From contig JAZRDR010000015.1 in assembly GCA_045660445.1 (NCBI GenBank), positions 7,136 through 71,135 of the forward strand: a stretch of DNA of 64,000 nucleotides, read 5' to 3'. Of the stretch, positions 1-7,708 are shown in pieces. The stretch's first letter is position 1. The number at the start of each line of letters is the position of its first letter. The notes below the pieces were generated by a model. It worked only from the letters and a program-made list of their open reading frames with translations, had not been told where the DNA came from and ran no database searches. The position numbers were made by a program, and so were the translations under genes. Origin of the DNA: Faeciplasma sp045660445 (GTDB lineage: Bacteria > Bacillota > Clostridia > Oscillospirales > Ruminococcaceae).

Positions 1-806
1 GTGTGAACGTCTTCAACCTGCTTTGCAACAACGATCTTGCTGATAAGCTCTTTGTTTGCGTTGACAAAGCCAATTCTCATGCCTGCCGAGAGGACCTTGG
101 AGAAGGAGCCACAATAAACAACTCTGCCGTCAACGTCCATACTCTTATAGGTGGGGACGTTCTCGCCCGAGAATCTAAGGTCGCCGTAAGGGTTATCCTC
201 GATAATAACTATATCATACTTTCTTGCAAGCTCGTAAACAGCCTTGCGGTTTTCAAGAGACGAGGTGATTCCTGCAGGATTGTGGAAGGTGGGGATCAAA
301 TATAAAAGCTTTGCGTTGGGGTTAGCCTTCATGGCTTCCTCAAGCTTAATCGTGTCGATGCCGTCGTCATTAAGGGGGATACCCACAAGCTTTGCGCCCA
401 AGGATCTGAACGCATTAAGTGCGCCGATGAAGCTGGGGCTTTCGCACAAAACAACGTCACCCTCGTTGCACATAACCTTGCAGGTAAGCTCGATGCCCTG
501 CTGACCGCCGGTGACGATTATGGTGTCATCCTCTGGTCTTTGAATGTTATAAACTCTTGCCAAGCGTTCTTTAACAAGCTCTCTAAGAGGAGTGTAACCC
601 TCGGTAATGCCATATTGCAAAGCGGTCACGGGCTCTTTTTCAAAGATCTCGTTTGCAATCTTTTGCATCTCGCTTGCAGGGAAGGATTCGGGGCTGGGGT
701 TGCCTGCGGCAAAGGATATTGCACCCGGACGGCCTAAGCTTTTGAATATCTCGCGGATGGCAGAGGGCTTCATGTTTTTAAATTTGTCTGAAATTCTGTA
801 TTCCAT
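1..806 (-). CDS. PLP-dependent aminotransferase, 3' end outside window
   Basis: This is a fold-type I PLP aminotransferase of the family that includes 2-aminoadipate/aromatic aminotransferases and the MocR catalytic domain. It moves an amino group between an amino acid and a 2-oxo acid in the cytoplasm. 268 residues are visible. AAGNPSPE lies near the start, TGGQQGIEL near residue 100, the PLP-contacting NPY region near 207, and the Schiff-base lysine sits in SFSKVLSAGMRIG at about residue 236. There is no N-terminal DNA-binding domain, so it is an enzyme and not a MocR regulator. The ATG at 806 follows an AGGAAG-like site. It is the third gene of a minus-strand operon behind the ACT protein and PaaK, which suggests an aromatic or branched substrate (inference). 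The C-terminus lies beyond base 1. Confidence 0.9.
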   Translation of the reverse strand, partial: MEYRISDKFKNMKPSAIREIFKSLGRPGAISFAAGNPSPESFPASEMQKIANEIFEKEPVTALQYGITEGYTPLRELVKERLARVYNIQRPEDDTIIVTGGQQGIELTCKVMCNEGDVVLCESPSFIGALNAFRSLGAKLVGIPLNDDGIDTIKLEEAMKANPNAKLLYLIPTFHNPAGITSSLENRKAVYELARKYDIVIIEDNPYGDLRFSGENVPTYKSMDVDGRVVYCGSFSKVLSAGMRIGFVNANKELISKIVVAKQVEDVH

Positions 807-825
807 TAGTGTTGCTTCCTTCTTT

Positions 826-1248
826 TTATTCCTGATCTATGGTGACGATCTCAAATCCTGCGGCTGTAAGTGCTTTAAGGGCAGGCTCGCGGTGTGTGGG
901 ACGCAAAACGATGATTGGTTTTGAATGCTCCTCGACACAGAAAGCGTAAAGATATTCAACCGAGAGATCGGCACATTTTAATATCTGTAAGATCTTTGTA
1001 AGCTCGCCGGGGGTGTGATCAACGGCAACTGCGATAACTCTTGTTGTGCGGCAAACAACGCCTGCTTCTTTGATAACCTTTTCAGCAAGAGTGGGCTTGT
1101 CAACGATAAGTCGCATGATGCCGAAATCGGCGGTGTCAGCGATAGAAAGAGTTAAAATGTTGATGCCGTTTTCTGAGAGGATCTCCATAATGTCGCAGGC
1201 AGAGCCGTGCTTGTTTTCAACAAAAACAGAAAGCTGTTTAATATACAT
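826..1248 (-). CDS. Tandem ACT-domain protein
   Basis: A small cytoplasmic protein of 140 residues made of two ACT folds in tandem (about 1-68 and 69-140). The halves begin with KQLSVFVENKHG and TRVIAVAVDHTPGEL, the typical ACT beta-strand plus ligand-binding loop. ACT domains bind amino acids and act as allosteric sensors. Stand-alone double-ACT proteins next to phenylacetate-CoA ligase genes are common in anaerobes, often near indolepyruvate ferredoxin oxidoreductase, which is not in this window. It lies 17 bp after paaK and 19 bp before the aminotransferase, so it is almost surely co-transcribed. A role in sensing an aromatic or branched amino acid for this operon is an inference. Confidence 0.85.
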   Translation of the reverse strand: MYIKQLSVFVENKHGSACDIMEILSENGINILTLSIADTADFGIMRLIVDKPTLAEKVIKEAGVVCRTTRVIAVAVDHTPGELTKILQILKCADLSVEYLYAFCVEEHSKPIIVLRPTHREPALKALTAAGFEIVTIDQE

Positions 1249-1265
1249 TTTCGTTCCTCCTTATA

Positions 1266-2573
1266 TTAATCGTGGAGCTTGCGGTTATCTATAACGCGCT
1301 TTGCCTTGCCTTCGCTCTTGGGCAACGTTTTGGGGTTGCAAAGGTGAACGCTTGCACCGATTCCCAAGATGGATCTAAGCTCGTTAACAAGCATCTTTTC
1401 GGTTGCGGCAATGGTCTTAACGTCATCACCGAACATTTCAGCAGACATTTCAACGTTGATATCCAAGGTGTCGTTATTGTTAACACGGTCAACGATGATC
1501 TGATAGTTGGGCATTGTGCCGTTCGAAGCCTTTAAGAGAACTTCTTCGATCTGAGACGGGAAGACGTTAACACCGCGGATGATAAGCATATCGTCAGTTC
1601 TGCCCTGAGGCTTGCGCATTCTCACATGAGTTCTGCCGCAAGCGCATTTTTCATAGTTAAGAGAGCAAATGTCGCGTGTGCGGTATCTGATAAGAGGGAA
1701 TCCCTCTTTGGTGATGGTGGTGAAAACAAGCTCGCCCTGTTCGCCTTCAGGCAAAACCTCGCCGGTATCGGGATCGATTATTTCGGGAATGAACATATCC
1801 TCGCAAACGTGCATGCCCGATTGGCATTCACATTCATAGGATACGCCGGGGCCCATGATCTCGCTTAATCCATAGATGTCATAAGCCTTAAGGTTAAGCT
1901 TTTCTTCGATGGTGTGGCGCATATCTTCCGTCCAAGGTTCAGCACCAAAGATGCCGACCTTTAAGGAAAGCTGATCCTTAACGCCCATTTCCTCAACGGT
2001 TTCGCCCAGATATAAAGCATAAGAGGGGGTGCAGCACAAAGCTGTCGAGCCGAAATCGATCATTGTCTGGATCTGACGCGAGGTGTTTCCTGCACTTGTG
2101 GGGATTACTGTCGCACCGATCCTTTCAGCACCGCCGTGTGCCCCAAGACCACCCGTGAATAAGCCGTAACCGTATGAAATCTGAACGAAGTCTTCGTCGC
2201 CAAGGCCGATAGCGGTCAGCATTCTTGCAACACAGTCAGCCCAGTTGTCAAGGTCGTTCTGAGTGTAACCCACAACGATCTGCTTGCCGGTTGTTCCGCT
2301 TGAAGCGTGAACCCTGACAATATCTTTAAGGGGTTCGGCAAAAAGGCCGTAAGGATAATAATCTCTAAGGTCTTGCTTATATGAGAAGGGAAGCTTGTGA
2401 AGATCCTCAACACCGTTTATATCAGAGGGCTTTAATCCAAGCTCATCCATTCTTTTTCTAAAGAGCACAACGCGCTCATACATTCTTTCAACCTGCCATT
2501 TTAATCTCTCGCTCTGAAGCTTTTTAAGCTCCTCGCGCGGCATGCATTCAATTTTTTTGTGCAAATAAGGCAT
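1266..2573 (-). CDS. paaK: Phenylacetate--CoA ligase family protein
   Basis: An adenylate-forming acyl-CoA ligase (ANL superfamily) that activates an aryl acid such as phenylacetate with ATP and CoA. The P-loop-like motif SSGTTGK is near residue 91, YGLSEIMGPG is in the middle, and the C-terminal hinge region RTDDMLIIRGVNVFPSQIEE is the PaaK hallmark. A zinc-type Cys cluster (CSLNYEKCACGR) precedes it. Length of about 435 residues is normal. Two in-frame ATGs exist. The upstream one (2582) directly abuts its AAGGGAG, while the one at 2573 has the proper 9-nt spacing, so I chose 2573. It is first in a paaK-ACT-aminotransferase operon behind a promoter at 2608-2636. In gut anaerobes such enzymes usually serve aryl-acid/amino-acid interconversion; the substrate is not proven here. 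Confidence 0.93.
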   Translation of the reverse strand: MPYLHKKIECMPREELKKLQSERLKWQVERMYERVVLFRKRMDELGLKPSDINGVEDLHKLPFSYKQDLRDYYPYGLFAEPLKDIVRVHASSGTTGKQIVVGYTQNDLDNWADCVARMLTAIGLGDEDFVQISYGYGLFTGGLGAHGGAERIGATVIPTSAGNTSRQIQTMIDFGSTALCCTPSYALYLGETVEEMGVKDQLSLKVGIFGAEPWTEDMRHTIEEKLNLKAYDIYGLSEIMGPGVSYECECQSGMHVCEDMFIPEIIDPDTGEVLPEGEQGELVFTTITKEGFPLIRYRTRDICSLNYEKCACGRTHVRMRKPQGRTDDMLIIRGVNVFPSQIEEVLLKASNGTMPNYQIIVDRVNNNDTLDINVEMSAEMFGDDVKTIAATEKMLVNELRSILGIGASVHLCNPKTLPKSEGKAKRVIDNRKLHD

Positions 2574-2607
2574 TTGCGGCATCTCCCTTGAGTAAAATAT
2601 AAAAACA

Positions 2608-2636
2608 AGTATAGCACCAATCGTCTTGTTTGTAAA
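2608..2636 (-). promoter_or_regulatory. Sigma-A promoter of the paaK operon
   Basis: On the minus strand a TTTACA -35 element (2631-2636) and a TATACT -10 element (2608-2613) are separated by 17 bp. They lie about 35 bp upstream of the paaK start. Confidence 0.6.
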
Positions 2637-2676
2637 GTTGTTTACAGTGTTAAAGCGAAAAAGTTTTACAGATTAA

Positions 2677-2705
2677 TTGACAAAAGCCGCCAGAAATATT
2701 ATAAT
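2677..2705 (+). promoter_or_regulatory. Consensus sigma-A promoter
   Basis: An exact TTGACA (2677-2682) and an exact TATAAT (2700-2705) with a 17-bp spacer, followed by an AGGGGGG ribosome-binding site before the DUF975 gene. It is divergent from the paaK promoter. Confidence 0.85.
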
Positions 2706-2739
2706 TTTAGTATAAATAACCAAGGGGGGTCATCTTATT

Positions 2740-3435
2740 ATGAAACAAACAATAATAGCAACATATCGCGGCGCACTTGACATTTTAAAGAAAAAGCCTG
2801 TTCTTTTGTGGGGGCTTTCCTTGCTCACACAGTTCTTAGCAATCCTTGCAAGCATTTTCGGTATCGTTCCCATCGTTTATCTTCCCATAGTTTTGGCTCT
2901 TAACGCAAGCCTTAACGTTCTTTATCTTAAGGGATTCAGAGGGGAAGAGGTTTCCTCGGCTGATATTTTCACCGGCTTCAAGAAGTTTATGCACGTTGCA
3001 GGCGGCATGGCTTGGATGGGCCTTTGGATCATCATTTGGTCGATGGTCCCTATCGTGGGCTTTGTATTTGCAATCATCAAGACTTATGAATATGCTTTCA
3101 CTCCTTACATTCTCATCACCATGCCCGAGATCGGTGCAACCGAAGCTTTAAAGAAATCTCAGGAAATGACCAAGGGCTTAAAGGCAAAGATGTTCTGGAG
3201 CGAGATCTTGATCCCCGTTGCAATTTATATCATCGTGTTCGTTGTCGGCTTGCTCGCAATGATTCCTATTCTCGGCATTCTCTTCGGTCTTGCACTCTTC
3301 GTCTTCATGGTTCTCGTTTCTCTTCTTTGCCCCATCTTCTTGGGACTTATCAGAGCAGGATTCTATGACGGTGCAGAAAAGGCTTTGGCTTCCAAGGAAG
3401 AGCCTGCTGCTGAAGTTGTTTGCGAAACAGTGTAA
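2740..3435 (+). CDS. DUF975-family integral membrane protein
   Basis: A 231-residue membrane protein with about five to six hydrophobic segments (near 22-45, 50-65, 90-125, 150-175 and 178-210). The pattern of a central proline-rich helix, then IIKTYEYAFTPYI and then ALKKSQEMTKGLKAKMF is the signature I associate with DUF975 proteins, which are widespread in Firmicutes and have no known biochemical role. It has its own consensus promoter and a hairpin terminator, so it is probably monocistronic. The C-terminus is short, acidic and cytoplasmic or extracytoplasmic (not determined). No catalytic motif is seen. Confidence 0.75.
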   Translation: MKQTIIATYRGALDILKKKPVLLWGLSLLTQFLAILASIFGIVPIVYLPIVLALNASLNVLYLKGFRGEEVSSADIFTGFKKFMHVAGGMAWMGLWIIIWSMVPIVGFVFAIIKTYEYAFTPYILITMPEIGATEALKKSQEMTKGLKAKMFWSEILIPVAIYIIVFVVGLLAMIPILGILFGLALFVFMVLVSLLCPIFLGLIRAGFYDGAEKALASKEEPAAEVVCETV

Positions 3436-3453
3436 TTATTAAATGATATTTGA

Positions 3454-3486
3454 TAAAAGAGCTCTGAAAAGGGCTCTTTTATTTTT
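3454..3486 (+). terminator. Intrinsic terminator after the DUF975 gene
   Basis: An AAAGAGC/GCTCTTT stem with a short A/G-rich loop is followed by a T-rich run, starting about 20 bp after the stop codon. Confidence 0.8.
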
Positions 3487-3505
3487 GCTCCAGCCCTCTT
3501 TGCTA

Positions 3506-3534
3506 TTGACTTTTTGGCTTTGTTTGGATATACT
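3506..3534 (+). promoter_or_regulatory. Promoter of secDF
   Basis: TTGACT (3506-3511), a 17-bp spacer and TATACT (3529-3534) lie about 55 bp upstream of secD. Confidence 0.7.
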
Positions 3535-3589
3535 ATCAAGGTGAATGTCAATTTTTTTGATATGTAAATTATATTAAGGAGGACTTAAA

Positions 3590-5005
3590 GTGCGACGCAT
3601 TGGTAAACCCGTATTTTTTATTGTTGTTGTACTGATTGCTGTTTTTACATTCCTCACCTTTAACGGCGTTTCCACCTATTACGGTGACATTGAAACCGCC
3701 TATATCAAGGGCGCGGATGATATCCGTTGGGGTATCGACATCAGCGGTGGTGTTGATGTTACGTTCTCTCCGCCCGAAGGTGTAGAGGCTACCGCAGAAC
3801 AGATGGATGCTGCTCAGGCAGCCCTTGAGATGAGACTTGTAAATCTCGGTATCACAGACTATGAGATCTATGCTGACTATTCAAACTACGATATAATCGT
3901 AAGATTCCCCTGGCAGGCAGGCGAAGAGGACTTCGATCCCGAGGCTGCTGTTGCCGAGCTTGGCGAGACTGCTCAGCTCACCTTCAGAGAAGGCTATGAG
4001 GTTGACGAATTCGGCTTGCCCACAGGCGTGACTGCTGAAACCATCATCTTGACAGGTGAACACGTTGAAAGCGCAAGCGCAGTTTTCTGGCAGGACGAAA
4101 ATGCTGAATACGTTTTTGCAGTAGCTCTTGATTTTAACGAAGAAGGCACAAAACGCTTCGCAGACGCTACAGAAAAATTAGCGGCTGATGACGGAGTCAT
4201 CTCTATCTGGATGGATGACGTGTGCATTTCCTATCCCACTGTTGAAGAAGCTATCACCTCGGGCGAGGCTACGATCACTTCCGAAACCTTCGATTATGAC
4301 AGCGCAAAGGCATTGGCTGACAAGATCGCAGGCGGTGCTTTGCCTTATAAGCTTATAACCTCGAACTTCTCGACAATTTCCGCAACCATGGGCTCGGGCG
4401 CAAGAAATGCAATGCTCGTTGCAGGCCTTATTGCGTTCATTCTCATCTGCATTTATATGATCGCTGTATACAGACTTCCCGGCTTTGTTGCATCAATTGC
4501 TTTGGCAGGACAGGTTGTTGGAACCGTCGCTTGCATTACAGGCTTCCTTGGATTCATTCCCAGCTTCACTCTTACCATTCCCGGTATTGCAGGTATTATC
4601 CTTGCAGTCGGTATGGGCGTTGACGCTAACGTTGTAACCTTCGAGCGCGTTAAGGAAGAGCTCAGAGGCGGCAAGACTCTTTACGGAGCTTTGGAACAGG
4701 GCTATAAGAGAGCAATGGCTGCCGTATTCGACGGAAACATCACCATGGTTTTGGTTGCTATAATCCTTATGGGTGCTTTCGGACCTCCGGACAGCATTTT
4801 GGCAAGAATGATGAAGTTCATCTACTTCATGTTCCCCACAACCATTGAAGGAACTATCTATTCGTTCGGATATACCCTTTTGGTTGGTGTAATCCTTAAC
4901 TTCGTATTCGGTATCGGCGCAACAAGACTTATGCTTGCATCTTTAGCTAAGTTTAAGATATTCAGAAATCCCAAGCTTTACGGAGGTGACGTCGATGAAC
5001 AATAA
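3590..5005 (+). CDS. secD: Protein translocase subunit SecD
   Basis: An RND-fold accessory subunit of the Sec translocon. With SecF it uses the ion gradient to help pull proteins out of SecYEG on the outer face of the membrane. One N-terminal TM (about 7-25) is followed by the GIDISGGVDV motif (about 48), a P1-type extracytoplasmic domain, and five C-terminal TMs from about 270 on. GMGVDANVVTFERVKEE in TM4 carries the conserved Asp of the proton path. Length 471 is normal for clostridial SecD. The start is a GTG, supported by AAGGAGG seven bases upstream. It overlaps secF by 11 bp, so the two are translationally coupled. YajC is not in the window. Confidence 0.96.
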   Translation: MRRIGKPVFFIVVVLIAVFTFLTFNGVSTYYGDIETAYIKGADDIRWGIDISGGVDVTFSPPEGVEATAEQMDAAQAALEMRLVNLGITDYEIYADYSNYDIIVRFPWQAGEEDFDPEAAVAELGETAQLTFREGYEVDEFGLPTGVTAETIILTGEHVESASAVFWQDENAEYVFAVALDFNEEGTKRFADATEKLAADDGVISIWMDDVCISYPTVEEAITSGEATITSETFDYDSAKALADKIAGGALPYKLITSNFSTISATMGSGARNAMLVAGLIAFILICIYMIAVYRLPGFVASIALAGQVVGTVACITGFLGFIPSFTLTIPGIAGIILAVGMGVDANVVTFERVKEELRGGKTLYGALEQGYKRAMAAVFDGNITMVLVAIILMGAFGPPDSILARMMKFIYFMFPTTIEGTIYSFGYTLLVGVILNFVFGIGATRLMLASLAKFKIFRNPKLYGGDVDEQ

Positions 5006-5927
5006 GATCTATAATATCGTTGGCAAGAAGAATATCTTCTTCACCATTTCGCTTTTGATCATCGCTTTATCGATCGTTTTGACCTTTGTTTTGGGCATGA
5101 ACGTTGCTATCGAATTCAAGGGCGGCACAATCGTTACCTATTCTTACGTTGGAACAGTCAATGAAAACGACATTGCAGCAAAAGCTTCCGAAGTTTCGGG
5201 TCAGCCTTGCAACGTAACCTTGGGCGAAAGCCTTGCTGACAGCTTGACCACCGTAGCGATCAGCTTCCCGGCATCCGAAGGCTTGAGCGTTGAAGTTCAG
5301 AGCGCTGTTACAGACGCTTTGACTGCAGCTTATCCTGAAAACGCTATCACTCTTTATAGCTCGCAGGATGTTAACCCCTCGACAGGTAGCGGATTCTTTG
5401 GAAAGTGCATTATGGCAGTTGCGGTTTCTGCAGTTTTGATGATCCTTTACATCGGTATCAGATTCAGACACATTGGCGGCTGGGTTGCAGGCTGCTGTGC
5501 AGTTATAGCACTTATTCACGATATGTTCTTTGTATATGCTTGCTGCGTTGTTTTCAGATTCGATATCAACTCGAACTTTATGGCAGTTTTGCTCACCATC
5601 TTGGGCTACTCCATCAACGCAACCATCATTATCTATGACAGAATCAGAGAAAACAGACGTCTTTATGGCGAGCAGAAGTCGCTTGGTGAGCTTGTTAACA
5701 TGAGCATTACTCAGTCGATGGGCAGATCCATCCACACAACTGCAACAACTGTTATCGCAATGGCAGCTATCTGCATCATTTCTCTTATTGCAGGTGTCGA
5801 CTCGATCATCAGCTTTGCATTCCCGCTTGTTGTGGGCTTGCTCGCAGGTGTTTATTCCTCAAACTGCATTGCTCCTAACCTTTGGGTTTTGTTGCAGTCA
5901 AAGATTGATGCCAAGAAGGCTAAGTAA
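4995..5927 (+). CDS. secF: Protein translocase subunit SecF
   Basis: The SecD partner in the Sec accessory complex. It has an N-terminal TM (about 12-33), the IEFKGGTIVTYSY motif (about 40), a P4-like extracytoplasmic domain and five TMs from about 130. GYSINATIIIYDRIRENRR matches the SecF signature, in which the Asp of the usual GYSINDTIV is replaced by Ala. A GTG nine bases upstream would also be in frame, but GGAGG at 4982-4986 is correctly spaced for the ATG at 4995. The gene overlaps secD by 11 bp and is followed by a strong terminator, so secDF is a two-gene operon. Length is about 310 residues, which is usual. Confidence 0.95.
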   Translation: MNNKIYNIVGKKNIFFTISLLIIALSIVLTFVLGMNVAIEFKGGTIVTYSYVGTVNENDIAAKASEVSGQPCNVTLGESLADSLTTVAISFPASEGLSVEVQSAVTDALTAAYPENAITLYSSQDVNPSTGSGFFGKCIMAVAVSAVLMILYIGIRFRHIGGWVAGCCAVIALIHDMFFVYACCVVFRFDINSNFMAVLLTILGYSINATIIIYDRIRENRRLYGEQKSLGELVNMSITQSMGRSIHTTATTVIAMAAICIISLIAGVDSIISFAFPLVVGLLAGVYSSNCIAPNLWVLLQSKIDAKKAK

Positions 5928-5933
5928 TTAAAA

Positions 5934-5972
5934 TAAAGCATCTGCTCGTTTCGGGCGGATGCTTTTTCTTTT
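5934..5972 (+). terminator. Intrinsic terminator of secDF
   Basis: A GCATC...GATGC stem extended by pairing on both sides, then CTTTTTCTTTT. It sits just after secF. Confidence 0.85.
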
Positions 5973-6005
5973 ATAAAATAAAACCGCCTGCAAAAGCAGA
6001 CGGTT
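5972..6005 (-). terminator. Intrinsic terminator of nrdR
   Basis: Read on the minus strand, an ACCGTCTGC/GCAGGCGGT stem with a TTTT loop is followed by a T-rich run (the forward A-run at 5972-5983). It is back-to-back with the secDF terminator. Confidence 0.75.
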
Positions 6006-6020
6006 ATTTTTATGCGTTTT

Positions 6021-6464
6021 TTACTTTTCAAGCTCCTTAACGATAGCCATAAAGCTGTCAAGGTCGTTAAAGTCTTTATATACAGATGCAAAGCGAACGT
6101 ATGCCACAAGGTCGATATCCTTAAGAGATGCAAGCACGCTGTCACCGATCTCGGCAGTGGTGATCTCGGTTCTCATTTCGTTTGCCATCTTGTTTTCAAT
6201 GTTGTCAACAATACCCTCAACACTTTCAAGGCTGATTGAACGCTTTTTGGTTGCCGAGGTAATACCCTTGATAAGCTTGTTGCGATCAAAAGGCTCGAAT
6301 CCGCCGTCCTTTTTAATAACCATCAAAATCGGCTTTTCAATAACTTCATAGGTTGTGAAGCGCTTTCCGCACTGCGAGCATTCACGTCTGCGGCGCTTTT
6401 TGCCTTCGCTGGGGCGCGAATCTATAACCTTTGTATCTTCATAATTGCAAAAAGGGCATCTCAT
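6021..6464 (-). CDS. nrdR: Transcriptional repressor NrdR
   Basis: A zinc-ribbon plus ATP-cone repressor of ribonucleotide reductase genes that senses (d)ATP. The four-Cys ribbon (CPFC at about 3-6 and CSQC at about 31-34), the arginine-rich KKRRRRE linker, and the ATP-cone beginning VIKKDGGFEPFDRNKL are all present. An upstream in-frame Met would add nine residues, but NrdR proteins start MxCPFC, and an AAAGGA site precedes the ATG at 6464, so I used that start. The length of about 147 residues is normal. Two NrdR-box-like sites 31 bp apart overlap its promoter, so it probably represses itself. No nrd genes are in the window. Confidence 0.96.
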   Translation of the reverse strand: MRCPFCNYEDTKVIDSRPSEGKKRRRRECSQCGKRFTTYEVIEKPILMVIKKDGGFEPFDRNKLIKGITSATKKRSISLESVEGIVDNIENKMANEMRTEITTAEIGDSVLASLKDIDLVAYVRFASVYKDFNDLDSFMAIVKELEK

Positions 6465-6486
6465 AACAAATACCGTCCTTTCGGGA

Positions 6487-6540
6487 ATCAACTATATAGT
6501 ATTCTTTTGCAATTATATCACAATCTATGGTGTATTGCAA
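6487..6540 (-). promoter_or_regulatory. nrdR promoter with paired NrdR boxes
   Basis: On the minus strand TTGCAA (6535-6540), a 17-bp spacer and TATAAT (6512-6517) form the promoter. A 16-mer at 6518-6533 matches the NrdR box consensus (acaCwAtATaTwGtgt) at 13 positions and fills the spacer. A second at 6487-6502 matches at 11 and has an intact right half. Their starts are exactly 31 bp apart, the three-turn spacing known for NrdR box pairs. Confidence 0.65.
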
Positions 6541-6553
6541 TACTTTTTTGAAT

Positions 6554-6925
6554 TTATAATAATCTTGCAAGCGAAGGCTCTTGCTGTTCAAGTATCTCCT
6601 GGGCGATGGTTTTCACCAAATAACATTCTGCCAAAAACTCGTCGCTGTCTGCTTCATACATCGCTTTAAGTCTTGCAACTGCTTCATCCATTTGTTGAAG
6701 CGTTTCATCGCTTGAAATGATGCCCACGGTTTGGCGATATCTTTCGGTTGCTTTTTCAAGCAAGGATATCCCGTCTGTGATATCCTTGCCCGAAAGATAT
6801 CCGTTTATAACGCTGTTTACCTCTCCGTAAAGCTTTTGATTTTCATTTGCAATTATAACGATAGTCAAAACTCCTAGAGCAATTATTATAGCAATTATTA
6901 TCGTGGCGGTGATAAGTCTTTTCAT
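6554..6925 (-). CDS. DUF4363-like small membrane-anchored protein
   Basis: 123 residues with one N-terminal TM (about 4-26) and a helical, acidic outer domain. The overall pattern (TM, then a helical-hairpin domain with ISLLEKATERYRQ and LKAMYEADSDEF) fits DUF4363, which in Clostridia usually follows a DUF421 gene. It overlaps the upstream DUF421 gene by four bases, so it is translationally coupled to it. The function is unknown; a role at the membrane of endospores or vegetative cells is only a guess. Confidence 0.7.
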   Translation of the reverse strand: MKRLITATIIIAIIIALGVLTIVIIANENQKLYGEVNSVINGYLSGKDITDGISLLEKATERYRQTVGIISSDETLQQMDEAVARLKAMYEADSDEFLAECYLVKTIAQEILEQQEPSLARLL

Positions 6926-7581
6926 TTTCTCTCCTTTTTAACAATATCCAGCTTTCCGCTTGCATTCCGTGTGCAGATGAACACATCCTTGATCTCGATG
7001 TGCTTCTTTTTCAGCTCTTTTTCGATATCCTTTGCCGAGTCGCCGTTGGCGATAAGCTCGCCGTCTGCAATCATGCAAACAGGCGGATCGCAGGACTCCT
7101 CGGGCGTTTTAAGCGTTGACGGCGTTAAAGGCTTGTTGGGTGCTTTTTGCAAAACGCTTATCGTTCCCGTTGTTTCAACGATCGCATATTGCACCTCGCT
7201 AAGATCGAATATTCCCTGAGAGCGAAGGGAAGCGCACACGTCGTCAACGGTATATCTAAGGTCTTTAAGAGCTTTTTGATCGACCGCTCCGCCCGATATG
7301 ATAATTCTCGGCTGACCTGAAATGATTCGCCTGAACCCGCGGTGTTTAAGGGTTATACAAGAAATGATAACGTCCAAGCTGACAAGCGTTAATATCGGGA
7401 TCATGCCCATTATAAGAGGCACGTCGGGATCTTCGAGCGTTAGCGTTGCGATGTTCGATATTAAAATGGTTATAACAAGCTCGGCGGGGGAAAGCTCGCC
7501 AAGCTGACGCTTGCCCATAAGTCTTGCCGAAAACACAACCAAAATATATAAAATGATACTTCTTATAAAAACGATAAGCAT
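6922..7581 (-). CDS. DUF421 (YetF-like) membrane protein
   Basis: 219 residues. Three N-terminal TMs (about 3-20, 35-53 and 58-78) precede a cytoplasmic alpha/beta domain with the conserved GRRIISGQPRIIISGGAVD-like segment and DVCASLRSQGIFDLSEVQYAI, the DUF421 core. Family members include Bacillus subtilis YetF and YkjA and some are linked to sporulation or germination, but the biochemical role is unknown. It starts at an ATG, 109 bp from the divergent germination operon, and is coupled to the DUF4363 gene. Confidence 0.88.
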   Translation of the reverse strand: MLIVFIRSIILYILVVFSARLMGKRQLGELSPAELVITILISNIATLTLEDPDVPLIMGMIPILTLVSLDVIISCITLKHRGFRRIISGQPRIIISGGAVDQKALKDLRYTVDDVCASLRSQGIFDLSEVQYAIVETTGTISVLQKAPNKPLTPSTLKTPEESCDPPVCMIADGELIANGDSAKDIEKELKKKHIEIKDVFICTRNASGKLDIVKKERK

Positions 7582-7708
7582 TGAGATCCTGCCTTCTTAA
7601 GCAATTTTAAGGTTATTATTGCCCGTGACAAGCAATATTATCACCGAATAATATCCGCACTTGCAGGAAAAGATAGTTGAAAAGTGAAATATGATGCGGA
7701 GAGTTATT

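Noticed and set aside
7582..7708. Sigma-G promoter for the germination operon
   Set aside because: AT-rich hexamers are present but none gives a convincing -35/-10 pair at the right spacing, so I did not annotate it.
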